A stretch of 34,399 nt of DNA. It comes from a virus. Below, one piece after another: positions 7,822 to 16,301 of the stretch. The position numbers and the translations under genes were made by a program. Below the pieces are notes generated by a model, which did no database searches, was not told the origin of the DNA, and worked only from the letters and a program-made list of their open reading frames with translations. The stretch's first letter is position 1. Every line of letters starts with the position of its first letter. The stretch covers positions 1 through 34,399 of IMG/VR virus record IMGVR_UViG_3300034082_002529; one strand, given 5' to 3'.

Positions 7822-8168
7822 TTAAATCTATTGCGCCAGTTGGCCGCTACATGCAAACTACTGGTGGCAGCCCCATGACACCATACATCAGTCCTGGAGC
7901 ACAAGGTGCTGGCCAAGTTAGATACAATACCAATTCCAGTAACATGGAAGTTTGGGATGGTGTCTCCTGGAAGGAAATTAGTGCCAACTATGCCAGTATT
8001 GGATTAACTAGTGAAGCTGAATCGTTGTTGGATTGGGCTCGGGTCAAACGTGATGAAGAGATCACGTTCAAATCTTTGATGGAATTGCACCCAGGCATCC
8101 AAGACTTGAAAGAAAAATTAGATATGATGGTTGCGTTGGTAGCAAAGGAGCAAGATGGAACAAGATAA
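7818..8168 (+). CDS. Conserved phage protein of unknown function
   Basis: 116 residues. The first half is Gly/Pro/Ser-rich (GGSPMTPYISPGAQGAGQVRYN) and then shows a WDG-x-x-W turn (MEVWDGVSWKEI) often seen in phage structural or fibre-associated modules. The second half is helical, with a final amphipathic stretch (IQDLKEKLDMMVALVAKEQ) that could be a short coiled coil. It might be a small virion or assembly protein; that is inference. Its last 14 bases overlap the start of dpdA and carry dpdA's Shine-Dalgarno. Confidence 0.65.
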   Translation: MIKSIAPVGRYMQTTGGSPMTPYISPGAQGAGQVRYNTNSSNMEVWDGVSWKEISANYASIGLTSEAESLLDWARVKRDEEITFKSLMELHPGIQDLKEKLDMMVALVAKEQDGTR

Positions 8169-9672
8169 TTTAACAGCAAAACAAAACGACTACGCAGTAT
8201 TTTTACCTGCCATCAGCAGTTTTTATTCCACGTATGTGGGCAAACAGAGATTTGAAAAATTTGTGCCCGACGATCGTATGCCTGCCGGTATTCCGGACAT
8301 GGAACAATTAAATTGGCTCAACAGCAAAAAAGGCCTGTTTCCCTACAAGTGGAGCCTGTACTCTGCAGGGCATGCTGACTTAGATTTAACACGCAAATCT
8401 CCCAAAGAAGACATGGTTCGCAATCGTGAAGCTGGCACAACATTGTTGTGTGACTCAGGAGGGTTCCAAATTGCCAAAGGCGTTTGGCCTGGAGAGTGGG
8501 CCAACCCCAAAGACAAGAACGCTGAAAAGAAACGCAGAGCTGTGCTGGAATGGCAGTGCGGTATTGCCACACATGGCATGACCATGGATATCCCCACTTG
8601 GACTTGTACCAACCCCGAGTGGGCCAAGGCATCAGGCATTTACAGCTACGATGATGCTGTAAATGCCACCAAGTTCAACAATGAATACTGGATGCATAAC
8701 CGCCACGGCGACACTAAAATCCTAAATGTATTACAGGGTGCCAACCATGCTGATGCAGACCATTGGTACGAGACAATGAAGGACTACTGTAATCCCGACA
8801 AGCATCAACGTCCGTTTAATGGATGGGGCATGGGTGGACAAAACATGTGTGATGTGCACTTGGTGTTGCGGCGCCTGGTAAACCTCATGCATGATGGATT
8901 GTTGGAATCAGGCCTGCATGATTGGATGCACTTCTTGGGCACTAGCAAACTAGAATGGGCAGTATTGCTAACAGATATTCAACGTGCTGTACGCTATCAT
9001 CACAATCCCACATTTACAATTAGTTTTGATTGCGCAAGTCCTTTCCTGGCCACTGCAAATGGACAATTGTATCACAGCATTGTCACCAAAAATCGTGACA
9101 AGTGGAGTTATCGTATGAGCTCCACAGTGGACAATAAAAAGTACGCAGTTGACAATAGATTATTTGGTGATGCTGTGCGACAAGATGGTATCCACAAAGT
9201 GTTTGAAGATAGCCCAATTTCACAACGTCTCAAAGTTTCAGATATTTGTTACTACAAACCCGGCGACCTAAATAAAATTGGCAAAGAAGGCAAGACCAGT
9301 TGGGACAGTTTCAGCTATGCATTATTAATGGGCCATAATGTTTGGATGCATCTCGAAGCGGTGCAACGAGCCAACCGAATCTATGATGGTGGTGAAGGCC
9401 CAGACATGCTGTTGCACCCAAATGACCGTTGGTATGATTTCCGTAGTGTAATCAATCGAGTATTTGCAGCCAAGGATCGCCAGAAGAGCTTGCAGATAAT
9501 TGATGATCATGCTAATATATGGGAACGTGTAATTGGCACCCGTGGCTATACCGGTAAGCGAGCAGTGAATGCTCATACCATGTTTAACAACTTGTTTGAG
9601 GTTGACAATTCTTCAGACGCCGATGATGAACTTAACCCAGAACTATTAGAAGCATTAGAAGGCAGTGTATAA
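8155..9672 (+). CDS. dpdA: DpdA-type guanine transglycosylase for 7-deazaguanine DNA modification
   Basis: 505 residues. Family hallmarks of tRNA-guanine transglycosylases are visible: DSGGFQ (100-105) in the base pocket, Asp145 in TMDIPTW, LQG (193-195), GWGMGGQ, and FDCASP with D292 as the expected covalent nucleophile. The CxCxxC-H zinc site of tRNA-acting TGTs is not seen after D292, which fits phage DpdA rather than a tRNA enzyme. DpdA exchanges guanine in DNA for a 7-deazaguanine base after replication, protecting the phage from restriction. folE, queD and queE elsewhere in the window supply the base. The start is fixed by AAAGGAG (8144-8150) inside the previous gene. The next gene overlaps by one base (TAATG). 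Which DpdA subfamily it belongs to cannot be told here. Confidence 0.88.
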   Translation: MEQDNLTAKQNDYAVFLPAISSFYSTYVGKQRFEKFVPDDRMPAGIPDMEQLNWLNSKKGLFPYKWSLYSAGHADLDLTRKSPKEDMVRNREAGTTLLCDSGGFQIAKGVWPGEWANPKDKNAEKKRRAVLEWQCGIATHGMTMDIPTWTCTNPEWAKASGIYSYDDAVNATKFNNEYWMHNRHGDTKILNVLQGANHADADHWYETMKDYCNPDKHQRPFNGWGMGGQNMCDVHLVLRRLVNLMHDGLLESGLHDWMHFLGTSKLEWAVLLTDIQRAVRYHHNPTFTISFDCASPFLATANGQLYHSIVTKNRDKWSYRMSSTVDNKKYAVDNRLFGDAVRQDGIHKVFEDSPISQRLKVSDICYYKPGDLNKIGKEGKTSWDSFSYALLMGHNVWMHLEAVQRANRIYDGGEGPDMLLHPNDRWYDFRSVINRVFAAKDRQKSLQIIDDHANIWERVIGTRGYTGKRAVNAHTMFNNLFEVDNSSDADDELNPELLEALEGSV

Positions 9673-10190
9673 TGAACCGAGATGGACACAACAATGTTGA
9701 TTTTTTTACCGGTGTTGAGGTAGAGCGCACACCTGCATTTGGTAAAGCTACCTTGTTTGTAGTTGGTGTACAACCAGTTGACGAGATTGTATACCATTTT
9801 AGCAAACATCCAAATGGCATTGAACATATCTTCTTTGGTGCTAATCACAGCTTTAATCCCCGGCATGATGATCACTTAGAATGGCAACGTTGGGAAAGCA
9901 TGATACAACACTTTCTTGAAAAAGGTTACCTATGCTCGCTGGATATTCCAATGTCGGCAGTTGCACAGTTCAATGACGGCGGCTTAAACGAGTACAATAA
10001 TTTTATCCCACAAATCCGAATTAGCTTGCCCTACATCCGTCTTTGGAATTATAATACAATGATCAAGCTTGATGACAAAGACTTCGACGCAACCAACCCT
10101 GGTGTCTGGTGCCATCGATTACATAGTTTAATGGATCCTGCTGTGTTTACAGACTGGGATCAATACAACCAAGACAAGGTATTAAAATGA
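9672..10190 (+). CDS. Unknown protein coupled to dpdA
   Basis: 172 residues. Its ATG shares a base with the dpdA stop (TAATG), and it ends 4 bases into the next gene, so it is made with the transglycosylase. The sequence has a mixed alpha/beta look: GKATLFVVGVQPVDEIVYHF, then IEHIFFGANHSF, a helix with WQRWESMIQHFLEKG, then a strand CSLDIPM, and a C-terminal TMIKLDDKDF. The HF-S-K-H-P, ANHSF, RHDDHLEW and WCHRLHS His clusters could bind metal. I do not recognise the family. Tight coupling makes it a candidate partner or tailoring enzyme for the modified base. Confidence 0.7.
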   Translation: MNRDGHNNVDFFTGVEVERTPAFGKATLFVVGVQPVDEIVYHFSKHPNGIEHIFFGANHSFNPRHDDHLEWQRWESMIQHFLEKGYLCSLDIPMSAVAQFNDGGLNEYNNFIPQIRISLPYIRLWNYNTMIKLDDKDFDATNPGVWCHRLHSLMDPAVFTDWDQYNQDKVLK

Positions 10191-10384
10191 GCAAAGGATC
10201 GAGATCAAGACCGTTTAGTGTAAGCCAAGCACAGTTTGGCAACAATTTCGATGCAATTTTTCGCAAGCCAGATCCAAAAGTGATTGAAGATCAACGAAAC
10301 GAAGACGAAGCATTTGAACAAATTTTATTAAGACAGGAAACTAACAATGAATCAAGCACAGAGAGAAACAGTGGAAAGAATTAA
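10187..10384 (+). CDS. Small conserved phage protein of unknown function
   Basis: 65 residues. It has a basic N-terminus (MSKGSRSRPFSVSQAQFGNNFDAIF) and an acidic, polar C-terminus that is probably disordered. The RPFSVSQ-x-x-FGN-x-FDAIF pattern is one I recall from many phage small proteins; no function is known to me. It overlaps the upstream gene by 4 bases and runs 38 bases into the next gene in another frame. Confidence 0.65.
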   Translation: MSKGSRSRPFSVSQAQFGNNFDAIFRKPDPKVIEDQRNEDEAFEQILLRQETNNESSTERNSGKN

Positions 10385-10787
10385 ACAATATGCAGATAGA
10401 AAAATCTGGGTTACCTTCCGCAAAGAAGGAATCCACAAGTACCCTGCTGCCGCATTTGATCCCGCACTGGCGACTGGTGATGAATATGATGTTAGTTTCC
10501 TTGGTGTGCCTCATAGACACATCTTTCATTTCCGAGTTTGGATTGATGTTTTTCACAACGATCGCGATATTGAATTCATCCAGTTCAAACGCTGGCTAGA
10601 AAAACTCTATGCTGGTGGAACACTTGAACTTAATTTTAAATCCTGCGAGATGATCGCAGATGACCTGTATCTACAAATTGCCGATCGTTACCCTGATCGT
10701 GCAGTGTGGATTGAGGTAGCCGAAGATGGTGAGAACGGCTGCCTTATTAAATATGAAACTCACCGCCCTCAACTTCTTAGTGTTTAA
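10347..10787 (+). CDS. T-fold protein related to QueD, probable 7-deazaguanine tailoring enzyme
   Basis: 146 residues. By eye it aligns with the QueD/PTPS fold: GIH30KYP stands where QueD has AAHRLP, PH56RH58IFHF where it has LHGHSF, RDIEFIQFKRWL where it has WIIDFAELK, SCE101MIADDL where it has TSEVLAKW, and VWIEVAEDGENG where it has VMVKETCTAG. The three zinc His are thus kept, as is the substrate-holding Glu. The catalytic Cys position is Leu52, and the segment that holds QueD's Asp-His dyad is missing, so it should not do QueD chemistry. Two genes after dpdA, it could act on CDG, for example removing its carboxyl group as proposed for phage DpdL; I cannot confirm family membership. The start follows AGGAAAC. 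Confidence 0.65.
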   Translation: MNQAQRETVERIKQYADRKIWVTFRKEGIHKYPAAAFDPALATGDEYDVSFLGVPHRHIFHFRVWIDVFHNDRDIEFIQFKRWLEKLYAGGTLELNFKSCEMIADDLYLQIADRYPDRAVWIEVAEDGENGCLIKYETHRPQLLSV

Positions 10788-10801
10788 GAAAGAAAAACAA
10801 A

Positions 10802-11023
10802 ATGGCAAAACCTACATTTGCTCCCAACCCTCGTGTACAACAAATTTTTGAAGACTTGGAAAAGTTTTTAGAATTTTGTCAAGATTATGGGTATCGTTAC
10901 AACGAAACCGACCTATACAATTGGAAAAGCTATGCCTACCAACAGTTCAGTAAATTTGCACAAGGCAAGTTTGCCAAGGACATGTGGTTGCAAGATTCTC
11001 GTCCAGTATTTCGTAGGTATTGA
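10802..11023 (+). CDS. Small conserved phage protein of unknown function
   Basis: 73 residues, mainly helical, rich in aromatic residues (FLEFCQDYGYRYNETDLYNWKSYAYQQFSKF). I recall close relatives with the opening KPTFAPNPRVQQIFEDL in T4-like marine phages, always as unknowns. No motif points to a function. The gap before it holds only a purine-rich stretch serving as a weak ribosome binding site. Confidence 0.7.
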   Translation: MAKPTFAPNPRVQQIFEDLEKFLEFCQDYGYRYNETDLYNWKSYAYQQFSKFAQGKFAKDMWLQDSRPVFRRY

Positions 11024-11029
11024 TTATAA

Positions 11030-12223
11030 ATGAGAAAACTCTACTACATGGGTTTGGAGAGCTACGAAGCCCGCTATACATTACAGCTCACAGAGTGGAA
11101 CCGGCGTGTGTTTGACCGTCGCGGACTAGACGTTGTCTACGTACCTGGCGTCACAATTGACAATACACAGGCTATTTCAGTGGGCCAGGTGCTGGATGCA
11201 CATGGACGCAGTTATTTTGGCATGAGCCAGATGATGAACTTGGTTCAAATGATGAAGAACGGAGAGGTCACAAGTGCGGATGTTATCTACTTTGAAGACA
11301 TGTTTCAACCCGGCATCGAGAGTCTTCCGTATATCCTTAATCAGGTTCCTGCTGATCAACGTCCTCGTGTGTATGTGCGCTGTCTTGCTCAGTCCATTGA
11401 TCCTGATGATTTTGTACATGTTTGGGGTATGGCAAAGTGGATGGGGCTCTACGAACAAATGGTTAATGAGTTCGTGGACGGAGTTCTCGCCACAAACGAA
11501 GAGATGGTTGCTCATATGCGCATTGCTGGATGGCGTGCTCCTATCTATAATATTAGTGGCCTAGCATTTGGCAAAGAAGAAGTGTTAGAGCGCATTGGCA
11601 GCAAAGATGCGATCAAGCCTTTTGGTGTGCGCAACATGCGTGTGGGATTTGCCGCAAGGTTTGACCAAGAGAAGCAGCCTGACTTTTTTATGGATCTTGC
11701 TGAAAGAGTACAACGCAAGCATCCGCACATTACATTTGCCGTATTCCAAGGCGGCCCATTGCGCAGTAACAACCCACGATACATTGAACGTGCACGTAAA
11801 ATGGCCGAGGATGGCAAGTTGGAGATTCATGAGAACTTGAGCAAGAATCAATACTATCATCTGCTTAATGATACTCGAGTTTTGTTTAACTGTGCATTGC
11901 AGGATTGGGTAAGCAACACTGTCAGCGAAGCAGATACACTTGGTGCCAATGTGTTATATCCTGCTTACCGCAGTTTTCCCGAAACATTTGCCAATGATTT
12001 GAGACGACTATACGTGCCCTGGAGCATGGATGATGCCGAGCGCAAACTGTATCACTTGTTAGAAAAGCCACACCCACACATTGGTGCAATCAGTGACTGG
12101 AACAATGGCACAATTGATCGTGCTGTAGATATCATGCAAGGTACAGGTGAGCAATGGAATCGTGCAGGTAATAGATACCGCGACCATGTAGCGGCAGCTA
12201 AGTATCATATGAATATCATATGA
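11030..12223 (+). CDS. Glycosyltransferase, GT-B type (family 4-like)
   Basis: 397 residues with a two-domain layout. The C-terminal half reads like a group 1 glycosyltransferase: NMRVGFAARFDQEKQPDFFMDLAERVQ (the first strand and helix of the nucleotide-sugar domain), FAVFQGG, KLEIHENLSKNQYYHLLNDTRVLFNCALQDWVSNTVSEADTLG (the donor-site region with an E-x7-E-like Glu pattern) and VLYPAYRSFPE. The N-terminal half is the acceptor domain (DVIYFEDMFQPG). The acceptor could be host surface glycan, a virion protein or modified DNA. T4 glucosylates its DNA with GT-B enzymes, but this one looks closer to GT4. It starts the sugar operon with no clear promoter and a weak ribosome binding site. Confidence 0.75.
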   Translation: MRKLYYMGLESYEARYTLQLTEWNRRVFDRRGLDVVYVPGVTIDNTQAISVGQVLDAHGRSYFGMSQMMNLVQMMKNGEVTSADVIYFEDMFQPGIESLPYILNQVPADQRPRVYVRCLAQSIDPDDFVHVWGMAKWMGLYEQMVNEFVDGVLATNEEMVAHMRIAGWRAPIYNISGLAFGKEEVLERIGSKDAIKPFGVRNMRVGFAARFDQEKQPDFFMDLAERVQRKHPHITFAVFQGGPLRSNNPRYIERARKMAEDGKLEIHENLSKNQYYHLLNDTRVLFNCALQDWVSNTVSEADTLGANVLYPAYRSFPETFANDLRRLYVPWSMDDAERKLYHLLEKPHPHIGAISDWNNGTIDRAVDIMQGTGEQWNRAGNRYRDHVAAAKYHMNII

Positions 12224-12237
12224 AAAAGGATTGATAT

Positions 12238-13185
12238 TTGAAAATAGTTTACGTTACCGGATGCTTGGGATTTATAGGTGGACATGTAACCCGACAATGT
12301 CTTGAACGTGGGTGGCATGTCATGGGTGTAGACAAAAAAACCTACGCTAGCAACTCAGATTTGTTAGATGAGTTTGAGGCAAATACAAATTTTAAGTTTT
12401 TACAGCAGGACATCAATGATCTTGAACTGCTCTATGACTGTGATTATGTAATTAACACAGCGGCCGAGTCTCATGTGGACAATAGTATCATGAGTAGCGA
12501 TGTGTTTTTGCGGAGCAACATCAACGGAGTGCATCACTTGCTTGAATTAATTCGGGCAATGCCGCCAGTTCGTAGACCAATTTTTTTGCATTTTAGCACT
12601 GACGAAGTATATGGGGATATTGTTGAAGGTAGTCACACCGAGCAGGATATCTTAACGCCAAGCAATCCATACAGTGCTAGCAAAGCCGCAGCCGACATGC
12701 TGGTCATGGCCTGGGCACGTACTCACAATATTCGTTATGTAATTGTTAGACCCACCAACAATTATGGCATCGGTCAGTATGTAGAAAAACTAATTCCAAA
12801 ATCAATCAAATTTTTGTCGCTAAATCGCAAAATTGATTTGCACGATCACGGAACCCCAAGTCGAGTTTGGTTGCATGCTGGCGACACTGCCCGCGCTGTG
12901 CTACACATCATTGATCAAGGCGTCACTGGTGAAATCTACAACATAAGTGGCAATGCTGAAATGCCAAATCGGGAAGTGATAAAAAAAATATTGTCTTTCT
13001 ATTTTGGTGTTGACCATGATCATGACTGGGAATCTTTCATCACAGTTAGTTCTAGGCAAGGTCAGGACGTGAGATACGCCATTGATGACAGTAAACTAAA
13101 ACAACTAGGCTGGAATGCAACTGCTAATTTTGATCAAGAACTAGAACAAATAGTTGATTACTACAGGAATAATTTTGTATGGTAA
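12238..13185 (+). CDS. NDP-glucose 4,6-dehydratase (RmlB-like)
   Basis: 315 residues from a TTG start, set by AAAAAGGA (12223-12230) seven bases upstream; the protein then begins directly with the first Rossmann strand. Visible are the NAD motif GCLGFIG, NTAAESHVDNSI, the hallmark FSTDEVYGD with its catalytic Asp-Glu, YSASK (Tyr/Lys) and RPTNNYG. These together mark a dTDP- or CDP-glucose 4,6-dehydratase, which makes the 4-keto-6-deoxy sugar. It is slightly shorter than typical RmlB (about 350). The E1-type dehydratase downstream needs just such a 4-keto-6-deoxy sugar as substrate. It overlaps the next gene by 7 bases. Confidence 0.87.
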   Translation: MKIVYVTGCLGFIGGHVTRQCLERGWHVMGVDKKTYASNSDLLDEFEANTNFKFLQQDINDLELLYDCDYVINTAAESHVDNSIMSSDVFLRSNINGVHHLLELIRAMPPVRRPIFLHFSTDEVYGDIVEGSHTEQDILTPSNPYSASKAAADMLVMAWARTHNIRYVIVRPTNNYGIGQYVEKLIPKSIKFLSLNRKIDLHDHGTPSRVWLHAGDTARAVLHIIDQGVTGEIYNISGNAEMPNREVIKKILSFYFGVDHDHDWESFITVSSRQGQDVRYAIDDSKLKQLGWNATANFDQELEQIVDYYRNNFVW

Positions 13186-13904
13186 AAAATTATTTGGTAT
13201 GTTCGGTTCGGCCTATATCAGAAAATTGGATGGATCAGAGCAGTACACAGCTACATTTGGACTATCAAGAAATGTATCGTTTAAGATTGGCCAGTTTTCA
13301 ACATTTTGTAAAAGAACCATTTGAAGTAGTACTATGGACTGCTCCTGCCACTAACAGCGATACCTGCACTTATCAAAATTGGTTAGATATTAAAGAGTTG
13401 TGGCATCGGGAACCTTGCAACATATTTTGGGCAGGCGCCGACACACTTATGATCCGGCCCACAGAATTGTTTTCTGACAGATTCTCTGAATACCGATTGT
13501 TCAATTATACCGAGCCAAAAAGTTATAAAGATTTTCCACACCATTTCAACGATGATATACAATATTATCCACATACCATGTCGGACCACGTATGGAAACT
13601 TGGAGAAGACTGGTTGGAACAAAGAGAAACTCATCCTGACCGTAATTGGGGATTTGATCAGTTAAGGCATAATGCTATGTTTTGGAGCCAAGACATTGAT
13701 GAGTCTGATCGATTACATCCAGAGATGGCCTATCAAGCAATGCGTTTGCGGTCCTTGGATCAAAATGTAGTAACTTGGCACAATGAATGGAATCGTATAT
13801 CCATAAATCAGGCACACATATTGCATTTTCACGGCAGTCGTGGTAGTCAAGAAGTAATAAACATTATGAGAGAAATTTCTGATCAGCTTGGAATCAAACT
13901 ATGA
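13179..13904 (+). CDS. GT-A-like glycosyltransferase
   Basis: 241 residues. FWAGADTLMIRPTELF contains the A-D-T (D88) that in GT-A enzymes holds the metal and sugar nucleotide, and HFHGSRGSQE near the C-terminus fits the late His that also touches the metal. The N-terminus VKNYLVCSVRPISENW begins with a strand, as in a nucleotide-binding fold. Family and sugar are unknown. It overlaps both neighbours (7 and 4 bases), so it belongs to the sugar operon. It may attach the deoxy sugar made by the surrounding enzymes. Confidence 0.6.
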   Translation: MVKNYLVCSVRPISENWMDQSSTQLHLDYQEMYRLRLASFQHFVKEPFEVVLWTAPATNSDTCTYQNWLDIKELWHREPCNIFWAGADTLMIRPTELFSDRFSEYRLFNYTEPKSYKDFPHHFNDDIQYYPHTMSDHVWKLGEDWLEQRETHPDRNWGFDQLRHNAMFWSQDIDESDRLHPEMAYQAMRLRSLDQNVVTWHNEWNRISINQAHILHFHGSRGSQEVINIMREISDQLGIKL

Positions 13905-15220
13905 AACAGATATTAGAAGACATTAGAAAATACATTGATGAAAAACATGCTGCCAAGACTTGGGAAGCGGGCAAAGACTTTGTTAACTATGCAGGTCCGC
14001 ACTTCAACTCAGATGAGTATGTGGCAGCCGCAGAGGCATTGTTAAACGGTTGGCTAGTAATGGGCAACAAAAGTCTAGCATTTGAACGTCAGTTTCCCGA
14101 ACAGTTTGGCAAGACCCGTGGAGTGTTGACCAATTCAGGGAGTAGTGCCAACTTGCTGATGATGGCTGCTATGAAATCCAAGCGTGGTTACAACTTTCCT
14201 GCTGGCACCAAGGTGTTGATGCCCATTGCCGGATTTCCCACCACTTTGAATCCAACTATTCAAAACAATTTTACACCTGTATTTTGTGATATTGAAATTG
14301 ACACCCTGAACATTGACTTGGATCAAGCTGAACAAATTCTTGCCAATGATCCTGACATACGAATTATCACATTTGCTCATGTGTTGGGAAATCCTCCCAA
14401 CATGGACCATGTCATGGAACTGGTCAAGCAACACAATCTTGTGCTGTTGGAAGACTGTTGCGATGGTCTGGGAACAACCTACAAAGGTCAGCCCTTGGGC
14501 AGTTTTGGCTTAATGGCATCGTGTAGTTTTTATCCAGCACATCACATGACCATGGGTGAAGGCGGTTTTGTGGCCATGAACGATCCCACTCAAGAAGTTA
14601 TTGTGCGCTCGCTACGTGAATGGGGTCGTGGATGCTACTGTGTTGGACCCGATGCCAACAAGTTAAAATGTGGCACCTGTGGCAAGCGATTCAATGAATG
14701 GATTCCAGAAATGCCCGGGGAGATCTTCGACCACAAATATGTGTATGATGAAATTGGTTACAACCTAAAGCCCATTGAACTACAGGCCGCCATGGGTCTT
14801 GAACAAATCAAGAAACTGCCCGAGATTCATGCCTTGCGCCAACGCAATTACAATTTGCTGTTTGCTATCTACGAAAAGTACGAAGAGTTTTTCCACTTGC
14901 CACGTGCCAGAGAACACGCAGATGTAAGTTGGTTTGCATTTCCTCTTACCATTAGAGCAGATGCACCGTTCACACGCAACGACATAGTAGACTACCTAGA
15001 AGAACGTTTGATACAAACCCGTCCTTACTTTGCTGGTAACATCATGTTGCAGCCTGCCTACAGTCATTTGATGAATCCTGCAGATGCTCGTGACAACTAT
15101 CCTGTGGCCACACTCACTATGAAGAACACATTCTTCCACGGATGCAGTCCTGTTATTACACCAGAACAAATTGAGTACATTGGCGAGCAGGTGGATGGTT
15201 TTATGAGTTTATTTGTATGA
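13901..15220 (+). CDS. CDP-4-keto-6-deoxyglucose 3-dehydratase (RfbH/E1 type)
   Basis: 439 residues, the usual length for RfbH. It has the DegT/DnrJ aminotransferase fold, but the PLP-binding Lys is replaced: YPAHHMTMGEGG carries His214-His215 where aminotransferases have Lys, the hallmark of the PMP-dependent E1 dehydratase. The Cys-rich stretch GCYCVGPDANKLKCGTCGKRF matches the [2Fe-2S] ligand region of E1. It removes the 3-hydroxyl of a 4-keto-6-deoxy sugar nucleotide, the first committed step to 3,6-dideoxyhexoses and some branched sugars. E1 normally works with a ferredoxin-like reductase E3 (RfbI); none is seen in the window. It overlaps both neighbours by 4 bases (ATGA), so it is coupled to the split transketolase that follows. 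Confidence 0.87.
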   Translation: MKQILEDIRKYIDEKHAAKTWEAGKDFVNYAGPHFNSDEYVAAAEALLNGWLVMGNKSLAFERQFPEQFGKTRGVLTNSGSSANLLMMAAMKSKRGYNFPAGTKVLMPIAGFPTTLNPTIQNNFTPVFCDIEIDTLNIDLDQAEQILANDPDIRIITFAHVLGNPPNMDHVMELVKQHNLVLLEDCCDGLGTTYKGQPLGSFGLMASCSFYPAHHMTMGEGGFVAMNDPTQEVIVRSLREWGRGCYCVGPDANKLKCGTCGKRFNEWIPEMPGEIFDHKYVYDEIGYNLKPIELQAAMGLEQIKKLPEIHALRQRNYNLLFAIYEKYEEFFHLPRAREHADVSWFAFPLTIRADAPFTRNDIVDYLEERLIQTRPYFAGNIMLQPAYSHLMNPADARDNYPVATLTMKNTFFHGCSPVITPEQIEYIGEQVDGFMSLFV

Positions 15221-15825
15221 ACGACGTTGAAAAAAGAATTATTGATATCAGCTATCGAGAAAAAATTGGGCACCTTAGCTCTAATCTAAACGCTGTAAAC
15301 ATCATTGAAGAAATTTACAAAAATAAACAACCCAATGAACCGTTTATTTTGAGTTCAGGTCATGCAGCCTTGGCTTGGTATGTGGTGCTAGAAAAATATC
15401 TAGGCAAAGATGCTGAACACTTGTTTCACAAACACGGAGTACATCCGCATAGAAATCTAGATGACGGATTGCCTTGCTCCACAGGCAGTCTTGGCATGGG
15501 ACTTACACTGGCCACAGGATACGCACTTGCTGATCGCAATCGACGTGTGCATTGTTTGATCAGTGATGGTGAATGTGGTGAAGGATCTATCTGGGAAGCT
15601 CTAAGATTCATCTACGAAGCCAAACTAGATAATCTAGAAGTATACGTCAATGTCAACGGCATGATTGCGTATGACTTCATTGACCGAGAATATATTGTGC
15701 GTCGATTACAGGCTTTCTTGCCACGCATCAACATACGCGAAACTTCTCCACCCGATTGGCCGTTTGCACAAGGTATACTCACACATTACTATGTGTTGAA
15801 ACCCGAAGACATGGATAAATTATGA
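15217..15825 (+). CDS. Transketolase-like subunit, N-terminal (thiamine diphosphate) half
   Basis: 202 residues. SDGECGEGSIWEAL (D117, E119) and the later NVNG form the ThDP/metal motif (GDG...N) of the pyrophosphate domain, and LSSGHAALAWYV and PCSTGSLGMGLTLATGYAL are transketolase-like. The domain is short against the typical 270 residues of split transketolases. With the next gene it should form a heteromeric ThDP enzyme moving a two-carbon unit. In sugar operons such pairs can add a two-carbon branch to a keto sugar, which fits the E1 dehydratase next door; the exact donor and acceptor are inference. Overlaps with both neighbours are 4 bases. Confidence 0.83.
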   Translation: MNDVEKRIIDISYREKIGHLSSNLNAVNIIEEIYKNKQPNEPFILSSGHAALAWYVVLEKYLGKDAEHLFHKHGVHPHRNLDDGLPCSTGSLGMGLTLATGYALADRNRRVHCLISDGECGEGSIWEALRFIYEAKLDNLEVYVNVNGMIAYDFIDREYIVRRLQAFLPRINIRETSPPDWPFAQGILTHYYVLKPEDMDKL

Positions 15826-16301
15826 GAAACAGATTTGGCGAACTCATTGCTGACAGCCTGGCAGCCGATCCCAATGTATGGTTACTAACCGGCGATTTAG
15901 GATTTGGTGTACTCAATAAATCAAGACAAGTGGCTCCTGACCGAGCTATCAATGTGGGCGCGGCCGAACAACTCATGGTCGGTGCCGCAGTAGGTCTCAC
16001 ACATTGCGGCAAGATTCCAGTGTGCTACAGCATCACACCATTTGTAATTTTTCGTCCATACGAGTGGTTGCGTAACTATTTGGATCATGAGCTGGCACCG
16101 GTCAAGCTAGTAGGTATTGGTCGTGATCAAGACTACGGGCATCTTGGATTTAGTCACTGGGCCGAAGATGCCGCACGGGCAGTTGAGGTATTTCCCAACA
16201 TCAAAATATATCAGCCCAATTCCATTCAGGAACTAGAATCAGTCTGGTCTGAATTTTTATACAGCAAACAACCTGCATATTTGAATGTGAGAAGATCGTG
16301 A
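15822..16301 (+). CDS. Transketolase-like subunit, pyrimidine-binding half
   Basis: 159 residues. VWLLTGDLGFGVLNK and INVGAAEQLMVGAAVGL (with Glu49 as the conserved Glu that activates thiamine) mark the pyrimidine domain; DQDYGHLGFSHWAEDAA gives the transketolase-type His region. The third, C-terminal domain of full transketolase is missing: the protein stops after the pyrimidine domain, whereas usual split C-halves run to about 300 residues. This compact form probably pairs with the upstream half. Starts by ATGA overlap and ends by GTGA overlap with the FkbM gene. Confidence 0.82.
   Translation: MRNRFGELIADSLAADPNVWLLTGDLGFGVLNKSRQVAPDRAINVGAAEQLMVGAAVGLTHCGKIPVCYSITPFVIFRPYEWLRNYLDHELAPVKLVGIGRDQDYGHLGFSHWAEDAARAVEVFPNIKIYQPNSIQELESVWSEFLYSKQPAYLNVRRS

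Noticed and set aside
9672-10190. QueC or another known deazaguanine enzyme in the 9672 gene
   Set aside because: No SGG-D-S ATP-pyrophosphatase loop or C-terminal CxxC zinc cluster of QueC is present.
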